A DNA stretch of 64,000 nt from Paragorgia papillata (GCA_035771165.1 JAWNZC010000473.1:4755001-4819000), one strand, 5' to 3'; positions 24,203-37,736 are shown, counted from the stretch's first letter. The notes: generated by a model from the letters alone, not told the origin. Numbers and translations: made by a program.

Positions 24203-25549
24203 TAACCTGAATGTGAGGCCTTTATTTGTTCACGCCTTCCGCTAAACCCGGCAGCGCGGGCAGAGGTGCGGGCGAGCGAGAAGGCGAGAAAAATAAAGGC
24301 CTGAGGAAACTCTTAACAAAACTGTGGGGACTCCGTCCATCTCATGGACGGGAGCTCTGATTGGCTGACTAATTGAAGTAAGGATTTTGATTGGTTCACT
24401 CAGATAAACAACTTGCCCAAAGGTGCACCGTCAAGGTGCACACCGTCATCGTCATTTCTTGAATGTGTTTATCGTGTACGTTTCTGTGACCAATTCATTC
24501 ATTTAATCATTTATCTTGTCGGAAAATCAAACCATACAGAAGGATTTTTCGAAACCGCTTTGTTAAATTCATTGACACATTTCGGCTATGAGTCTTTGAA
24601 ACCAGAACAAACGAAGATGTCTTTGCTGTTTTGCCCACTGGGTTTGGTACTGAAGTCTGATATACCTGATATAGTCATTTGTGTTCTCTGAACTTCATCG
24701 ACTTCAACATGGCACGGTGAGGAATTTCGTTGTAGCAGGTGAAGCTAGACCTTGCGAAAAGCAGTCTACTTGGGTCCTTCATTCGATGATCGGGGACGAT
24801 GGCTACTGAAGGCGAAACCAATGCGAAAGTCCAAGTTGTTTATGGCAGTGCTGAACAATGGTTGTCAGAAAAGTGGACCCGTACGTTCAGAGTTCATACG
24901 GTTGAGACGTGTTTATAATTATGTATCAATATATTAAATGGCCTACCTGCATTTTAAAATTTAAATTCTAAAACTGTATAAAATAATTCCCAAACTATTG
25001 CGTTTGTTTTTAATATAAAACATCAATATCCAGTCGATCCTTTTCTCCAACGTTCTAGCCTGTGCTACAAAATTATATATTTTATTAATTTAGTCGAAAC
25101 TATATATCAAGGCGGCTATCAAATCGTGTTTATCTTATATTATGTCAATATATATGTATACTCTCAAATTGTCAAATTTCTCGGTTTCTTATCGTATTTT
25201 CCAATTCTTCGACTTCTTCTCTAGATCGGGTCTAGATACCATGGACAAACGCCTTCAATTCTAGCTCGTGTATTTATTGCAAGTCTAGACTAGTCTGGAC
25301 TAAAACCAAACGCGGAGAAAGACTTTATATTTCTGTGGGATGAAATCAAAACATACGCTTTGTTCTTTTGACAACACATATCAATCATATCTCGTTAATT
25401 TTTAAAAATAACAAAGTGGGCGGAAGACGGTTTTAATAAGAGTTTCCTCAGGCCTTTATTTTTCTCGCCTCCACGCTCGCCCGCACCTCTGCCCGCGCTG
25501 CCGGGTTTAGCGGAAGGCGGGAACAAATAAAGGTCTGACATTCAGGTTA
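24203..25549. mobile_element. Mutator-like non-autonomous element, ~120-bp TIRs
   Basis: Terminal inverted repeats of about 120 bp begin TAACCTGAATGT. Each contains a GC-rich core (AACCCGGCAGCGCGGGC) and a pair of AATAAAGG-CCT motifs. Flanks read GCTGTATTC (24194-24202) and GCTGTATAT (25550-25558), an approximate 9-bp duplication. Long TIRs with a 9-bp target are typical of Mutator-like elements. The 1.1-kb interior has no recognisable transposase. Confidence 0.7.
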
Positions 25550-25941
25550 GCTGTATATTCATGCCTTTCTTGACAAAAAAGTTTTCCTCACACTAGTCTT
25601 GAAATGTTGATGTCCATCATAAAAGCTAAACTAACCTTAACTTTTTCTTTCCATTCACTTGCTTACACTCTCTGAGGTTTCACATTAAGTTACATAATTA
25701 TCTTCAAGCTTGAACAAATTGTTCTCCATTATTGCAAATCTTGGCCGTCATGTTTGTTTATTTTGTGCAGAAAGAGCCTATGGCCCTGGGTGCGAGATTG
25801 GAAAGTACCATTTATCAGAATCTGCTGCCGAACGTGAATGGCTCTTTTTCGTTTTTATTGCGGTTTATGATTGGCTTCAAAAATTTGGACTGTGTTTCCA
25901 ATTTTCTGCACTGAATTTCCTTAAAACTGCACTGTCCTCGA
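25550..25941. other. Spacer, nothing recognised
   Basis: No repeat structure or domain-bearing ORF. Open frames at 25710-25973 (+) and 25815-26000 (-) overlap each other and the start of the retrozyme-like repeat, and are unlikely to be genes. Confidence 0.4.
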
Positions 25942-26060
25942 GTCTGGGCCCATGCGCACTTCACGCTATCTGAATGTACGTCACCGATGCTGTCCCACAT
26001 GCGGTTGTCACCGACAATCGCATGTGTATAAGTAATTGATGAAATTCATTCAGATTGTTC

Positions 26061-26111
26061 CAAGCTACACTGATGAGCTGTTGTACAGCGAAACACCGTG
26101 TCTGTAGATTG
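26061..26111 (+). ncRNA. Type I hammerhead ribozyme (intact core)
   Basis: Core CTGATGA (26070-26076) and GAAA (26090-26093). Stem II is GCTGT/ACAGC with a TGT loop. Stem III is ACA/TGT with a 3-nt loop CCG. The cleavage triplet GTC ends at 26102. Stem I pairs CTACA with TGTAG, then one G/A mismatch, then CAA with TTG. Every conserved core position is present, and the short stem III is typical of retroelement hammerheads. Confidence 0.85.
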
Positions 26112-26337
26112 AACTATGTACGCTCCTTCACTTCGGTGTTGTTGAGCACTCTGTGAAGTTGCCGTGGGTACCTATTAGCGATAATGCAACGCTCACTACC
26201 CTTGTGGAAGTTTGAGCACTCTGGGCCCATGCGCACTTCGCGCTATCTGAATGTACTTCACCGATGCTGTCCCACATGCGGTTGTCACCGACAATCGCAT
26301 GTGTATAAGTAATTGATGAAATTCATTCAGATTGTTC

Positions 26338-26388
26338 CAAGCTACACTGTTGAGCTGCTGTACAGCGAAACACCGTGTCTGTAGATTG
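26338..26388 (+). ncRNA. Hammerhead ribozyme, mutated core
   Basis: Second-unit counterpart of the ribozyme at 26061. Stems I and III and the GTC site are identical, but the core reads CTGTTGA instead of CTGATGA and stem II is shortened to GCTG/AGC-type pairing. Loss of the conserved A should cripple cleavage, so this copy is probably inactive. Confidence 0.8.
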
Positions 26389-26391
26389 AAC

Positions 26392-26413
26392 TATATATAT
26401 ATATATATATATA
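26392..26413. repeat. (TA)n microsatellite
   Basis: Uninterrupted TA tract directly abutting the retrozyme-like dimer. Similar tracts abut the Penelope copies at 39306-39323, 44763-44785 and 59337-59350. Confidence 0.9.
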
Positions 26414-26559
26414 GCCATCACTCATGGGAAATCCCACTATATCGCGCCAAAAACGTCCAATACGCATGCGAAGTAAACAAAAATCTGATCACGGGCTCAA
26501 AAAAATATGTTATCATAAGTTATGCATTTAATTCGATGCGACGGTACAGCGACGTCTGA

Positions 26560-26740
26560 ATCCAACACGCATTTCAGACGTTGTATCCGACTCACCGTGA
26601 CGGATACAATGTCTCAGACGAATTAAACTCTTCAGTCGAATTTAATTCGTTTCACATATATGTCGCACTACAGTCGCATTTAATTGATTGAGTTAAATTC
26701 GTCTGAATTAAATGCGACGTATGAACCAGGCCTTAGCGAC
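26560..26740. repeat. Palindrome-rich MITE remnant
   Basis: Several inverted motifs based on GACGAATTAAA / TTTAATTCGTC, with an end reading ACGTATGAACCAGGCCTTA. That terminus is of a kind seen in invertebrate MITEs. The matching left terminus is not clear. Confidence 0.45.
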
Positions 26741-26763
26741 TGTGCTCATATATTATAAAGACA

Positions 26764-27148
26764 CAGTGGCGTAACGGAGCTACCGATGGCCCCAATTAGG
26801 GAATTTTTATTTGGGGGCCCCTATTACTCTACTAATATGTGTATTTAAGCTTGAAAGCTAGAGCATTTAGGTCCGGTTTCCATTTAATCGCTGCGATCGC
26901 TAGGATCGCTGGAAAAAGCCTTCGGCGATCACAGCGATCAAATGGAAACACACGTCAGCGATCGCGGCGATCCCAGCGATCAAGGCAAGGCAAGGCAAGG
27001 CAAGGCAAGGCGGGGAAAGGCAAAATAATATTCTTTACTAGCTTTCTTGTATTAGTATACCATATAGATTCATCGGAAGCCATTTAGGTCTGACCCAGCC
27101 CCTTATTAGGAGTTGCTCTGACCTTAACTATTGTTTGTTACGCCATTG
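26764..27148. mobile_element. hAT-type MITE (CAGTGGCGTAAC ends)
   Basis: Ends CAGTGGCGTAAC and GTTACGCCATTG form a 12-bp TIR with one mismatch. AAGACA repeats at 26758-26763 and 27149-27154; if the TIR is taken two bases shorter the duplication becomes the 8-bp AAGACACA. Inside are a cluster of GCGATCGC-type palindromes (26885-26980) and an (AAGGC)n run at about 26982-27014. No transposase. Confidence 0.75.
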
Positions 27149-27200
27149 AAGACACATGGATATGAGACAAAACCTCAAGTTGACAACAAATCACAATAGT

Positions 27201-27305
27201 AATAAGGTCTTACTCCGAGTGACGAACCATACCGGGGATTCGAACCCGCAACCTCCGGTTTACTAGCTAGTCCGATGATCTACCAACTGAGCTACAGGTC
27301 GACTG
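27201..27305 (-). mobile_element. tRNA-derived SINE, minus copy
   Basis: On the minus strand the head reads CTGTAGCTCAGTTGGTAGA (A-box region) and then GGTTCGAATCC (B box), followed by a tail CATGGTTCGTCACTCGGAG-like ending in AATAAGG. Anticodon-arm and T-stem pairing are poor, so this is a SINE head and not a working tRNA gene. It faces a second copy at 27372-27505. Confidence 0.75.
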
Positions 27306-27371
27306 TCTAGATATTGAAAAAACTAGTCTGTTTCGAAATATCAAATAGCCTAAGTATCTTTCGACCCAACC

Positions 27372-27505
27372 TGACCTGTAGCTCAGTTGGTAGAGCATCG
27401 GACTAATATACGTAAGGTCGCAGGTTCGAATCCCAGCCGGGCCAAGTATAGAGTTTTCTCTACTTGTCCGCCGTATGGTTCGTCACTCGGGGTAACACCT
27501 TATTA
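27372..27505 (+). mobile_element. tRNA-derived SINE, plus copy (tRNA-Ile-like head)
   Basis: The head CTGTAGCTCAGTTGGTAGAG, an anticodon region CTAATAT (AAT-like) and GGTTCGAATCC resemble tRNA-Ile, with a degraded anticodon stem and T stem. The tail GTATGGTTCGTCACTCGGGG is shared with the minus copy. Comparison with 17700-17720 shows the host flank reading straight across this position, so the SINE inserted after the segmental duplication. Confidence 0.75.
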
Positions 27506-28255
27506 ATATTCTCCACCCGAGTTCACTGTCTCATAATATTCATTCGAAATCACAATAGAATACAAATTAAAGCAATATCACGTACAAAGCATTTCAAATC
27601 CATTCCGATACACTATCATGACACAGCAAGTAAACTAAACACGTGTGATATTGATGTGATATTAGTGATAATGATGAAATATAGGAAATAGTACTAAAAT
27701 ATTATCCCTATTAACAAATTTAGAAACGTTCTAAATAACTTAAAACCTACGCTAAAACCAATAATCAACGTTTAATAATTTCTTTAAAATCACAATTATT
27801 ATTATAATGTTCTTAGAAATGCATCACCAAAATTGGTTTAATATACGCACTACTTAGTTTATAATATGCGTGAAAAAGTAACTGCATTCTGATTCGTTGT
27901 TTTTGGAGTGGACAGATGGCAGGTACTATATTTTTACTAGTTTCTAACGACTTGAATTGTCGTACACAAATGAATACACAACTTCACGTAAACCGAAAAT
28001 TCTGCTGTCAAGTAATGCAGAAGACGTTTTTAAAAGCTCAGACGCGTCACGAAACGTACTTGTCGCATTCGCAAGATAAAGTACTTGTATTTTGTTCAGC
28101 AAGTTTGATTTTTTGTTGGAAAATTAACTCACTAGTTGAACGACCATTGTTAAAGTTGTATGCGAGCATAATAGCAGTGTCAATTTAAATAGTGAAATCG
28201 AGGTGTCGACACTGTATATTGGGCAGGCATTAGATTAAATGTTCACTAAATTTTG
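27506..28255 (-). repeat. 3' flank of MYND-gene copy A (duplicated segment)
   Basis: Collinear with 17715-18786 but lacking the ~300-bp insertion found there. A shorter related segment follows copy B at about 56590-56710 on the opposite strand. No ORF of note. Confidence 0.75.
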
Positions 28256-30885
28256 CTATTTCATGGGGATCCATTCAAGCACTCTTTCGTAGCCAGAAAT
28301 CATGCTCGGTCGGCGACAGTTTAACGCCAATTTGAAATAAGCAATGCGGTTTTTATTTCTCAGAAAATCGCGAAGTTCCAGTCGAAACTTATTTGCGACT
28401 TGTTTAAGAGATGGAAAGCGAGTTGAAGTTTGAGATGTTGTCAACTCGTCGGGAATGGTGTAAAAGGTAGCTCGAAGATATTCCATGAATTGCTTGGAGT
28501 TGTCGAGATAATCAATGTAAGTCACTAAACCTCCATCTTTAAGAAGCGAGCTACTTCCAGTATCTTTTATTACGCGGTTGCGCATTTCAGGCGTGGGTGG
28601 CAGAGGAATAATAGCCGCGAAAGCCGCGTCGGGGCAAAAATCTCGCATCCAATTGTGTGTTTCGGTGACAATGGTAGCTTTTGAGTTGGAATGGTTTAGT
28701 TGTTTTGAGCACATGCAACTTCAACAAATGTGGGAGTGGAATATAATCGGATAAATTAGTGGTTAGAATGCGATCATATTTTTCTTCTGGGCCCAAGTGC
28801 CGGCTTATGTCCATGTAGTTTGCTAGGACTGCTTTAAAACTGACGCGACCACTGCTCAGGGTTTCCTTGGACCGTCGAAGGATTTCGTTTACGTAAGCGG
28901 TGTACATTTTGACCATTGAATTGCAATGCTTGAATTTCTTTACCTCGAGATAGTCCCAGCCGGAAAATGGAAGTATTGACGAGTCAAAATAGAATGAGTA
29001 CTGCATTCCGGTCATGAACTTGGGGCATCCTGTCAAAGTTGGGTTCTCAGCAACCAATGAAGCTTTTGTTTCAACGAAAACGCCATCCTCCATCCACTTT
29101 TTTGCCGACTTAACATGCTCGGACGGTATGGACAAATAGTAACTGAATATTCCATACTCGCTGCCTGAATCTCTCTCAAAGGCTTCTTTCCGTTGTTCGC
29201 TGATCCACTTTGATCTTAGTACGGGCAAGTCAAGCCAGGTTTTCCAAACACGTCATGAAGGTGCTCCTCGTCAATGGACAGTAACCCGTTGGTCTTCAGC
29301 TTCAGCTGCTCGAAGCTCCGCATTTCCGAAAGCTCGCGAAGGAACAAGCACAAGGACTGGTATGTTTCGTCGTTCAACTGTGTGGAGTACCATACCTCTG
29401 TCACTTGGTTTACATGATCAGGTTCACCTAAAGATGGATTCAGAATATGAAAATTTTAAACCGAAGGACAGGAGCTACGTAACGAAGATAATTTCTGTAA
29501 CTACAATCTTGGACAAAACGGTTGTTACACTTTACAAAAAAATCGCATCAGTCTTGTTAAATGTAGTGTTTTTTGTTTATCCCCCCTCCCTCCTTTCAAT
29601 GTTGATTTCTACACAGAAAATTGAACCAAAATTGGTTTCTTGCGATTAGGAACAATATTGCACAGGGGGGCGGTGGATTTTTCTTGCTAAATTTAATATT
29701 AACTACAATAGAGTATTTAGACATCTCTTCTATATTTTTTAATTATAAGATTGAAAACTACAAGTGAATATAGCTTATTGCTTGACTTAGGGCAAGGGTT
29801 TTGACAGGATATACACACAATTAAATAATCACGCCTCTTGCTCTGATGCTGTGGCAAAACTGTCAATGCAATTCCAAGTGCTTAATATGTTTTGACAAAT
29901 TTAGAGCTTTAATAAAATTATACACTGCACTGTGTACCATTGACCTCATCATATTATTTTGCAGAATTTGTATAAATAAAAATACACACACGCAGATAAT
30001 AGCGTCAGATTTGTCACTAAATTAATTAAAACAACCTAGGAATTCAAAAATAAACAATCTCAAGCTAACGTACTTTACATAATTTATATCTATACATACA
30101 CCAAAAAGTCTTGTAATCATGTTTCGTTTTGTTTTGTTTTGTCGATTTCCAGATTCGGTGTCCGTCGTTTCAGTTACATTCCAGACTGCATAAACTCTGA
30201 TGAATGACGCAACATCGAAAATTATCTAACGTAAAATATCTCATTTTTTACAATATTCACATTCTATAATCAGATTATAATAATACTAACCTTGAATGAT
30301 CATATAGAGAAGTAGAATCAATCTGGCCAAGGCACACGGCTCAATATCGTTTAGGGTAAATTTCAATTCGGTTTTTGGATTCCTTGGTAAGGAAGCACAA
30401 GTGAGAACGACATTTCGTAGGTCACCAGCACCAAGAACTAACACACTCAACGGAGTTTCATAGTCCAAGCCTTCATTCTCCTCCAGATTAAGGTAATCAT
30501 ACGCCGGGTAGTTCCCCCAGTAATAAAGCCGCTTCGGTATCATTCTCTGCATATTGGGAACAGCGAAGAACATGGATATTTCTTTCGAGAGACATTTTAT
30601 TTTCCTTTCCACAGCCTTGCAATTTCCTTTGTGTTTTGGTCTGTCTTTCGTTTGACATTCAACACCGCAGTAGTAAGCTTGACAGCAAGCAGAACAGTTC
30701 TTAAGACTGTCTGCTTTCTTGCTACAAGCTCGACAAACTTTTATTGCCGCATCGCAGTCTGACTTGTGTCGCCATTGATCGCTCTGTTGGCATCCTTTGC
30801 TACAGTATTTAGCCACTTCACAACGATCGCACTCCACCACTATCGAACGCTTTTGACAACGCCAGCACTCAAGAAATCCTGGCAT
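28256..30885 (-). pseudogene. MYND/DUF4470 gene copy A, frameshifted
   Basis: Exon 1 runs from ATG at 30885 to a GTTAGT donor after 30291 and is intact: two tandem MYND zinc fingers, then the YYWGNYPAYDYLNLEENEG region of the DUF4470 type. The intron is ~860 bp (30290-29428). Exon 2 runs 29427-28256 and ends in LEWIPMK. Against copy B, exon 2 has a 7-bp deletion near 29250 (after LLSIDEEHL) and a 4-bp insertion near 28710 (after HLLKL). The net change restores frame downstream, but the middle ~530 bp is out of frame and hits a stop near 29216. The protein would stop soon after the first shift. DUF4470 occurs in dynein-assembly-factor-3-related proteins; the role of this branch is unknown to me. 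Confidence 0.88.
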
Positions 30886-32877
<1,992 letters not shown>

Positions 32878-33466
32878 ATGCCAGGATTTCTTGAGTGCTG
32901 GCGTTGCCAAAAGCGTTCGGTAGTGGTAGAGTGCGATCGTTGTCAAGTTGCTAAATACTGTAGCAAAGGATGCCAACAGAGTGATCAATGGCGACACAAG
33001 TCAGACTGCAATGCGGCAACAAAAGTTTGTCGAGCTTGTGGCAACAAGGCAGAAAATCTTAAGAACTGTTCTGCTTGCTGTCAAGCTTACTACTGCGGTG
33101 TTGAATGTCAAGCGAAAGACAGACCAAAACACAAAGGAAATTGCAAGGCTGTGGAAAGGAAAATAAAATGTCTCTCGGAAAAAATATCCGTCATCTTTGC
33201 TGTTAGCAGTATTAAAGTGACACCGAGGCTTTATTACTGGGGGAACTACCCGGCGTATGATTACCTTAATCTGGAAGAGAATGAAGGCTTGGATTATGAA
33301 ACTCCGTTGAGTGTGTTAGTTCTTGGTGCTGGTGACCTACGAAATGTCGTTCTGACTTGTGCTTCCTTACCAAAGAATCCAAAAACCGTACTGAAATTTA
33401 CGCTAAACGATATTGAGCCGTGTACCTTGGCTAGATTGATTCTACTTCTCTATATGATCATTCAAG
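32878..33466 (+). CDS. MYND/DUF4470 gene copy B, exon 1
   Basis: First coding exon of the only intact family member. The start is the ATG at 32878 (MPGFLECWRC), the same start as in copy A and downstream of a TATA-like block. Residues 7-44 and 51-89 form two canonical MYND fingers (C7, C10, C19, C22, C28, C32, H40, C44; C51, C54, C64, C67, C73, C77, H85, C89), normally protein-protein interaction modules. Residues about 125-196 match the DUF4470 region (YYWGNYPAYDYLNLEENEG, LSVLVLGAGDLRNVVLT). The exon ends CAAG before GTTAGT in phase 1. Joined to 55114-56285 it predicts 586 aa. The partner exon is 21.6 kb away because the intron is packed with transposons, so the join is inferred from phase and family structure. 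Confidence 0.85.
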
Positions 33467-34478
33467 GTTAGTATTATAATCTTATTGTAGAATATAACTA
33501 TTATTTTGACAAACGATAAATTTTATGTATGAGCAATCTTAGATGATGCGTAATCTTCGATTACCATCTAATTATTAAGAAAGTTCGTAGCATAATTTGG
33601 AAATGTATTAAAAAAACTGACGTTCTTCTACGCATAGTTTACTATTGTCATATCGCTTGTATAAGCTGTGTATTAAAAGAAAACTTGCGTCGTGGATTTA
33701 TCACAGCGAATTCAGGTTACAACAATTGTGGCGTTAGTTACAACAATGACAATTATGACTCCTCCAGGCAAAATATCAGACGTTGCTGGGCGGGGCTTCA
33801 ACGTTCTGTCTAAAAATATTTGCGTTGCGTGTGACCGTCAGCTGGACTTTCCTCAATTAGCGTCCTTTGACTGATCAAAGTTCGTATTTAAAAATTCTTC
33901 TGCGCAGGAGTAAATCTCCTCTTTGAATAATAGTCATATTCTAGCTACCTTGAATGCGTGTAACTATTTATAAAAGTTGAGACACGATTAAAAAAACCCA
34001 ACATGATTATTGTTCTTTTAGTGTATGAAGGCTTGTATAGAACATTTTATGTTTTAAAAGTTATATTGCTTTATCAGCTCAACTTTCCCAATCGATCGCC
34101 GATCAATCCCAGACAGACATCGGGTTTACATTAAAATATGACGCTTGTTAGTGCACTTGGCTGGGTTGTCTGCGACTATTTTACGGATTTAATCTCAACC
34201 AAGGCTTTAATCGTGTTATATATCTGGTCTATTATTTCATGCATATATAATATAATTATGTCAAACCTAATGTAATTATTTTTACTTTAAAGATGTACGG
34301 TGGTTCAATGCGTAGCAATGAAACAATTCATAGTTTATTTATAATACAGTATTAATATGTTTCTATTTGTCTCCTGTCCCATAGCCACTGGAAAGGTAGG
34401 GGCTGTGAAACTCCGCTCTGAAACAATATAACTTCCGGTTTGATGTTGAAAATTGCATGCCTGAGCGTCACGTGATCT

Positions 34479-34591
34479 TCTATTTTTATTTTTATTTTAT
34501 TTTAATAACTTTGCCATACACATTACAAACATAAATACAGACATTAAGACAATAGGCTGGGTAACCGCAACAGCTAAGTGCCAATTACTGC
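34479..34591 (-). mobile_element. 3' tail of a non-LTR retrotransposon
   Basis: On the minus strand this piece ends in an A-rich (AAAAT)n-type tail (complement of 34479-34510), typical of LINE 3' ends. It joins 36128-36688 across hAT-like element #3 by a 5-bp target duplication, and so belongs to the retrotransposon whose RT segment is at 48085-48487. Confidence 0.65.
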
Positions 34592-36127
34592 CAGGGGCGG
34601 ATTTAGCATACATCAGACCGGTCACGCGACTGACGTAAAAAATCACCAGAATAATTGTGCAATCACAACATTTTGCTGTGACTCCAAAGCTTGGCAGACT
34701 GATTAGGTTTCAAATTCGCTTTTATCGTAATTTGCGAGTCAGCAAACACCGGGCAGGGCTGACCGGTGGTCAGCGTTCGCTTTGAGAGTTTTGACCGGTT
34801 TGCGGATAGATCTGATTGGTGTTTGATCAATTTGACCGATCTGCACCATGGCAACCACTTTTTTGACCGATTTGCCTCAAACCTGATTGGCTGTCGCGTT
34901 GATTTTGGGCTTTTTGACCGATCTGCACCATGGCAACCATCGATTGCTGACTCAGCTGAGATACCGCGTAATTTATTCATTGAAGCCTGAAGGCTTCTCA
35001 CTGTGTTCGTGGTTTCAGTCATACGAGTTCTGTATAAGCGTTTTCGAATGGGTTTTAGCTGCTTTAAACAGCAATGATGAAGAAATACTGTTATACTGTG
35101 AACAATCTACGATGATTTGTCATCTAGATTACACAGTCATCGATTTATCTCAAGCGAGGAACATTTTAATAGACGCGATTGAAAGCGTCTGAATTTTGGC
35201 GCCGCGCGGAGTAATTTATTCCCCTACTGCTGTAAGGTAAGCCTGGTAAGTTAAGATTGTCTGAGGGAGCTTTCCAATTGACAAGGTTAGACCGGTCAGT
35301 CTGGCCAGAATGGACTTGCTTTTGATTAGGAAAAAATGTTCCAGTCTGACCGTCCTAAGTCTCAAACGAATCGTGTTCCATTTAACCGGACTGACCGGTC
35401 TAACCGTGTAAATGGAAAGCCCCTTTAGTTTCATTTCAAATACACACACAGTCTAGTGTCGAATATGTGTTTTTGTCCAGTCTCAATATCCTATTATTTA
35501 TCATTTTGCGTCCTAGTGAAGTCTGAGTTCAGAGTTCAGACATATATTTATTCAGCAAGGCGGCATTAGCATATTTCACGCTTGCCAGGAGCTCTTATAT
35601 ATGAATTTGAAAGGATCAAATTGATCCTTAAGCCAAGGTTTAGTTCAACGTTAAATTGGATCTTTCTTTTCATGATTTTGAAATGAATAACTGTTTTCAA
35701 ATTATGGTTTATAATCTCGCTAACGGCGCGTTCGTGAAATATGACCTCAGGTTTATCTAATTAGTTTATATCAATGTTACGGTAGTCGGTAGAAAATTAC
35801 ACACTACAAGGTCTTTGAGACAATGAATAGTTAGTTAATTTTGGAAGGCATGCATGGGTGTTTGCGCCTTTCTCGTTTGGCTAATATTTCAGTTAGCTTT
35901 GTAAAAATATAAATGCTGAACATCCAATTTGGACAAATGTTTTGTAAACATAATAAAATGTGCCATTAAAAATATGTTTTAAAAGTTCCAAAATTTTGCT
36001 CAAATGTGCTGTCAAATCGTGGGAAATACCGTTTTAGAGACCCCCAATTTCAAAACATTTCCGGACCCCCCTAGAACCGTGGACCACAACTTTGACTGAC
36101 GTTTTCAAAATCCTAAATCCGCCCCTG
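34592..36127. mobile_element. hAT-like non-autonomous element #3 (5-bp TSD)
   Basis: Ends are CAGGGGCGGATTTAG and its complement, with a perfect 5-bp duplication ACTGC (34587-34591, 36128-36132). It sits in the 3' UTR of the non-LTR element. It is a different subfamily from #1/#2: the sequence is diverged, but the C-rich subterminal block and the position of the small ORF are kept. The frame to 35192 contains SVFEWVLAALNSNDEEILL, matching the conserved module in #1 and D. No transposase. Confidence 0.85.
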
Positions 36128-36132
36128 ACTGC

Positions 36133-36688
36133 GGCCCCCAAACGATTTAACTGTTACTTTAAAATACATAACGATATACAACATACATTAAATACATTAA
36201 ATTTACTACGATATCTACTGAAAGCAACACGATGGTGGGTTCATAAGGCTTGGAGCTGTTTTGCATTTTAAACATATGCTTTTTCATGTTCGTGCGTCGC
36301 CTACGTCGTATGTGTTGTTAAGTAATAGTAACTTCTTGAAGTTTGAGAGAGTGATGTTTTTTGTTGTAATAGTTTTTGGTAGTATGTTCCATGTTCTTGT
36401 TGTCCGAATTGTGTATGATTTTTGGTAGGTCGAAGTATTTACATTTTTTGGTTTGATATTCGTCGCAGTCAGGGTTGGATGATCTTGTTTGTTTGTTTGT
36501 GATGTTGAGGAGTTGGTAGGGTGGTCTTGTTGAGGATGTTGATGCCGTGGTTAGTTTTGTAGAAAAATACAATGTCTAGGTATTCATGCTAGTACGTTAA
36601 AGGAAGGAGTTTATAGTCGTAAGTAGTCGGTCTTGTATTTAATGTCACAAAGGAAGGGTAGATCCAGAATTAATTTCGAAGTCCGTCG
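36133..36688 (-). pseudogene. Non-LTR retrotransposon, RT C-terminus
   Basis: On the minus strand the stretch just inside the hAT junction reads LILDLPFLCDIKYK and later TTRTWNILPKTITTKNITLS and FKKLLLL, which fits the C-terminal end of CR1/L2/Jockey-type reverse transcriptase ORFs (R-x-x-R-x-W-N-x-L-P). Stops and shifts between the motifs show decay. It continues the RT fragment at 48085-48487, from which it is split by an 11.4-kb nested insertion. Confidence 0.7.
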
Positions 36689-37736
36689 CAGGGGCGGATC
36701 TAGGAATATTTATACCTTAGTCAAATTTGTTGAAGTCCACATTTTTAGGGCATGCGCCCCCCTGGGAAATTTTTAAAATTTGGGTCTCTGAAACGGCGTT
36801 TCCCGCACTCTGACAGCAATTTTGAGCACAATTTTAAAAGTCTTAAAACATGTTTTTAATGGCGCCTTGTGTCCCAAAGTATGATGCACAATGCTACGTT
36901 ATTACGTATACGCATCATTCTTGTTTCTGAAACCTTATTTATAATTCTTTATGTAATTTTATACTGCATGTCTAACAGCCTTGGTTCGCGTCATTTGATA
37001 CGCAACATATATAGCCACAGGCTAATGAGCTAATATTCATTTGCGCTTTGTTAGTATAAAATCAAATATCTCCGTCGACGATTTACTTCCTTATATCTGC
37101 TATCACGCTACTTTAACGCCCGTGTGGTTCTCATTAGGGACCTTAAGCATCGAGAACGTTGACGTCGCGGACGTAGGGCGGAAGTAAATTTCATAAATTC
37201 TTCAGCCGTTGTCATGGGATACAGCGGCCGCCTCTTGGGCTGTGTTACGTCCCCGACCTAGGATTGCTGTATTTTCCGTCGTGGAGAAAACACTGGAGGA
37301 AAACCTTTCTAATTTCAACTAAATTCGCTGAAAACGAACTCAATTGACAGGTAGGTTTGAGTTCAAGCAAACCTTTTTAATTTCTGTATTTCTAAACTTA
37401 AATGTAAAACATGTCATAGTTATTTGTCTTTTCAAACACAGTTGTTTTTACTTGCCTGGCAGTGATGTCAAGTTTGGTTTCTGTACCGGAAAAACAGGCA
37501 TTAAGGTTAGTTATATTTGGGGCCGCATGAGAGGTGTAGTATTTATAGCTATCTCCAGAATATAATCCCTATTTCAGTGTATTAAATTCGCAACTTTTAC
37601 AAAAATTGTTTTTAACAATTCTCCCAAAGTTCTGCTAAGTTTTTTTTCCATTTTTTTTTCATATTTTGTTTTTCTAGATATTTATTTGTATCAGACTACT
37701 ACATATATCTACTTTATATATATATATATATATTGA

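Larger units (their letters stand above)
25942..26391 (+). mobile_element. Retrozyme-like dimer (277-bp units with hammerheads)
   Basis: A unit starting around GGGCCCATGCGCACTT and ending just after a hammerhead motif occurs twice, at about 25942-26118 and 26222-26391. The hammerheads are exactly 277 bp apart, so the two predicted cleavage sites (after 26102 and 26379) would release one 277-nt monomer. The left unit is partial. Each unit also carries a CACATGCG-CGCATGTG hairpin. No ORF. Small tandem non-coding elements with type I hammerheads are described in animal genomes as retrozymes; mobilisation by Penelope-type RT is proposed in that literature and is inference here. The dimer ends at a (TA)n tract. 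Confidence 0.8.

Noticed and set aside
27372..27445. Functional tRNA-Ile gene
   Set aside because: A and B boxes are present but acceptor, anticodon and T stems pair poorly, and a SINE tail follows.
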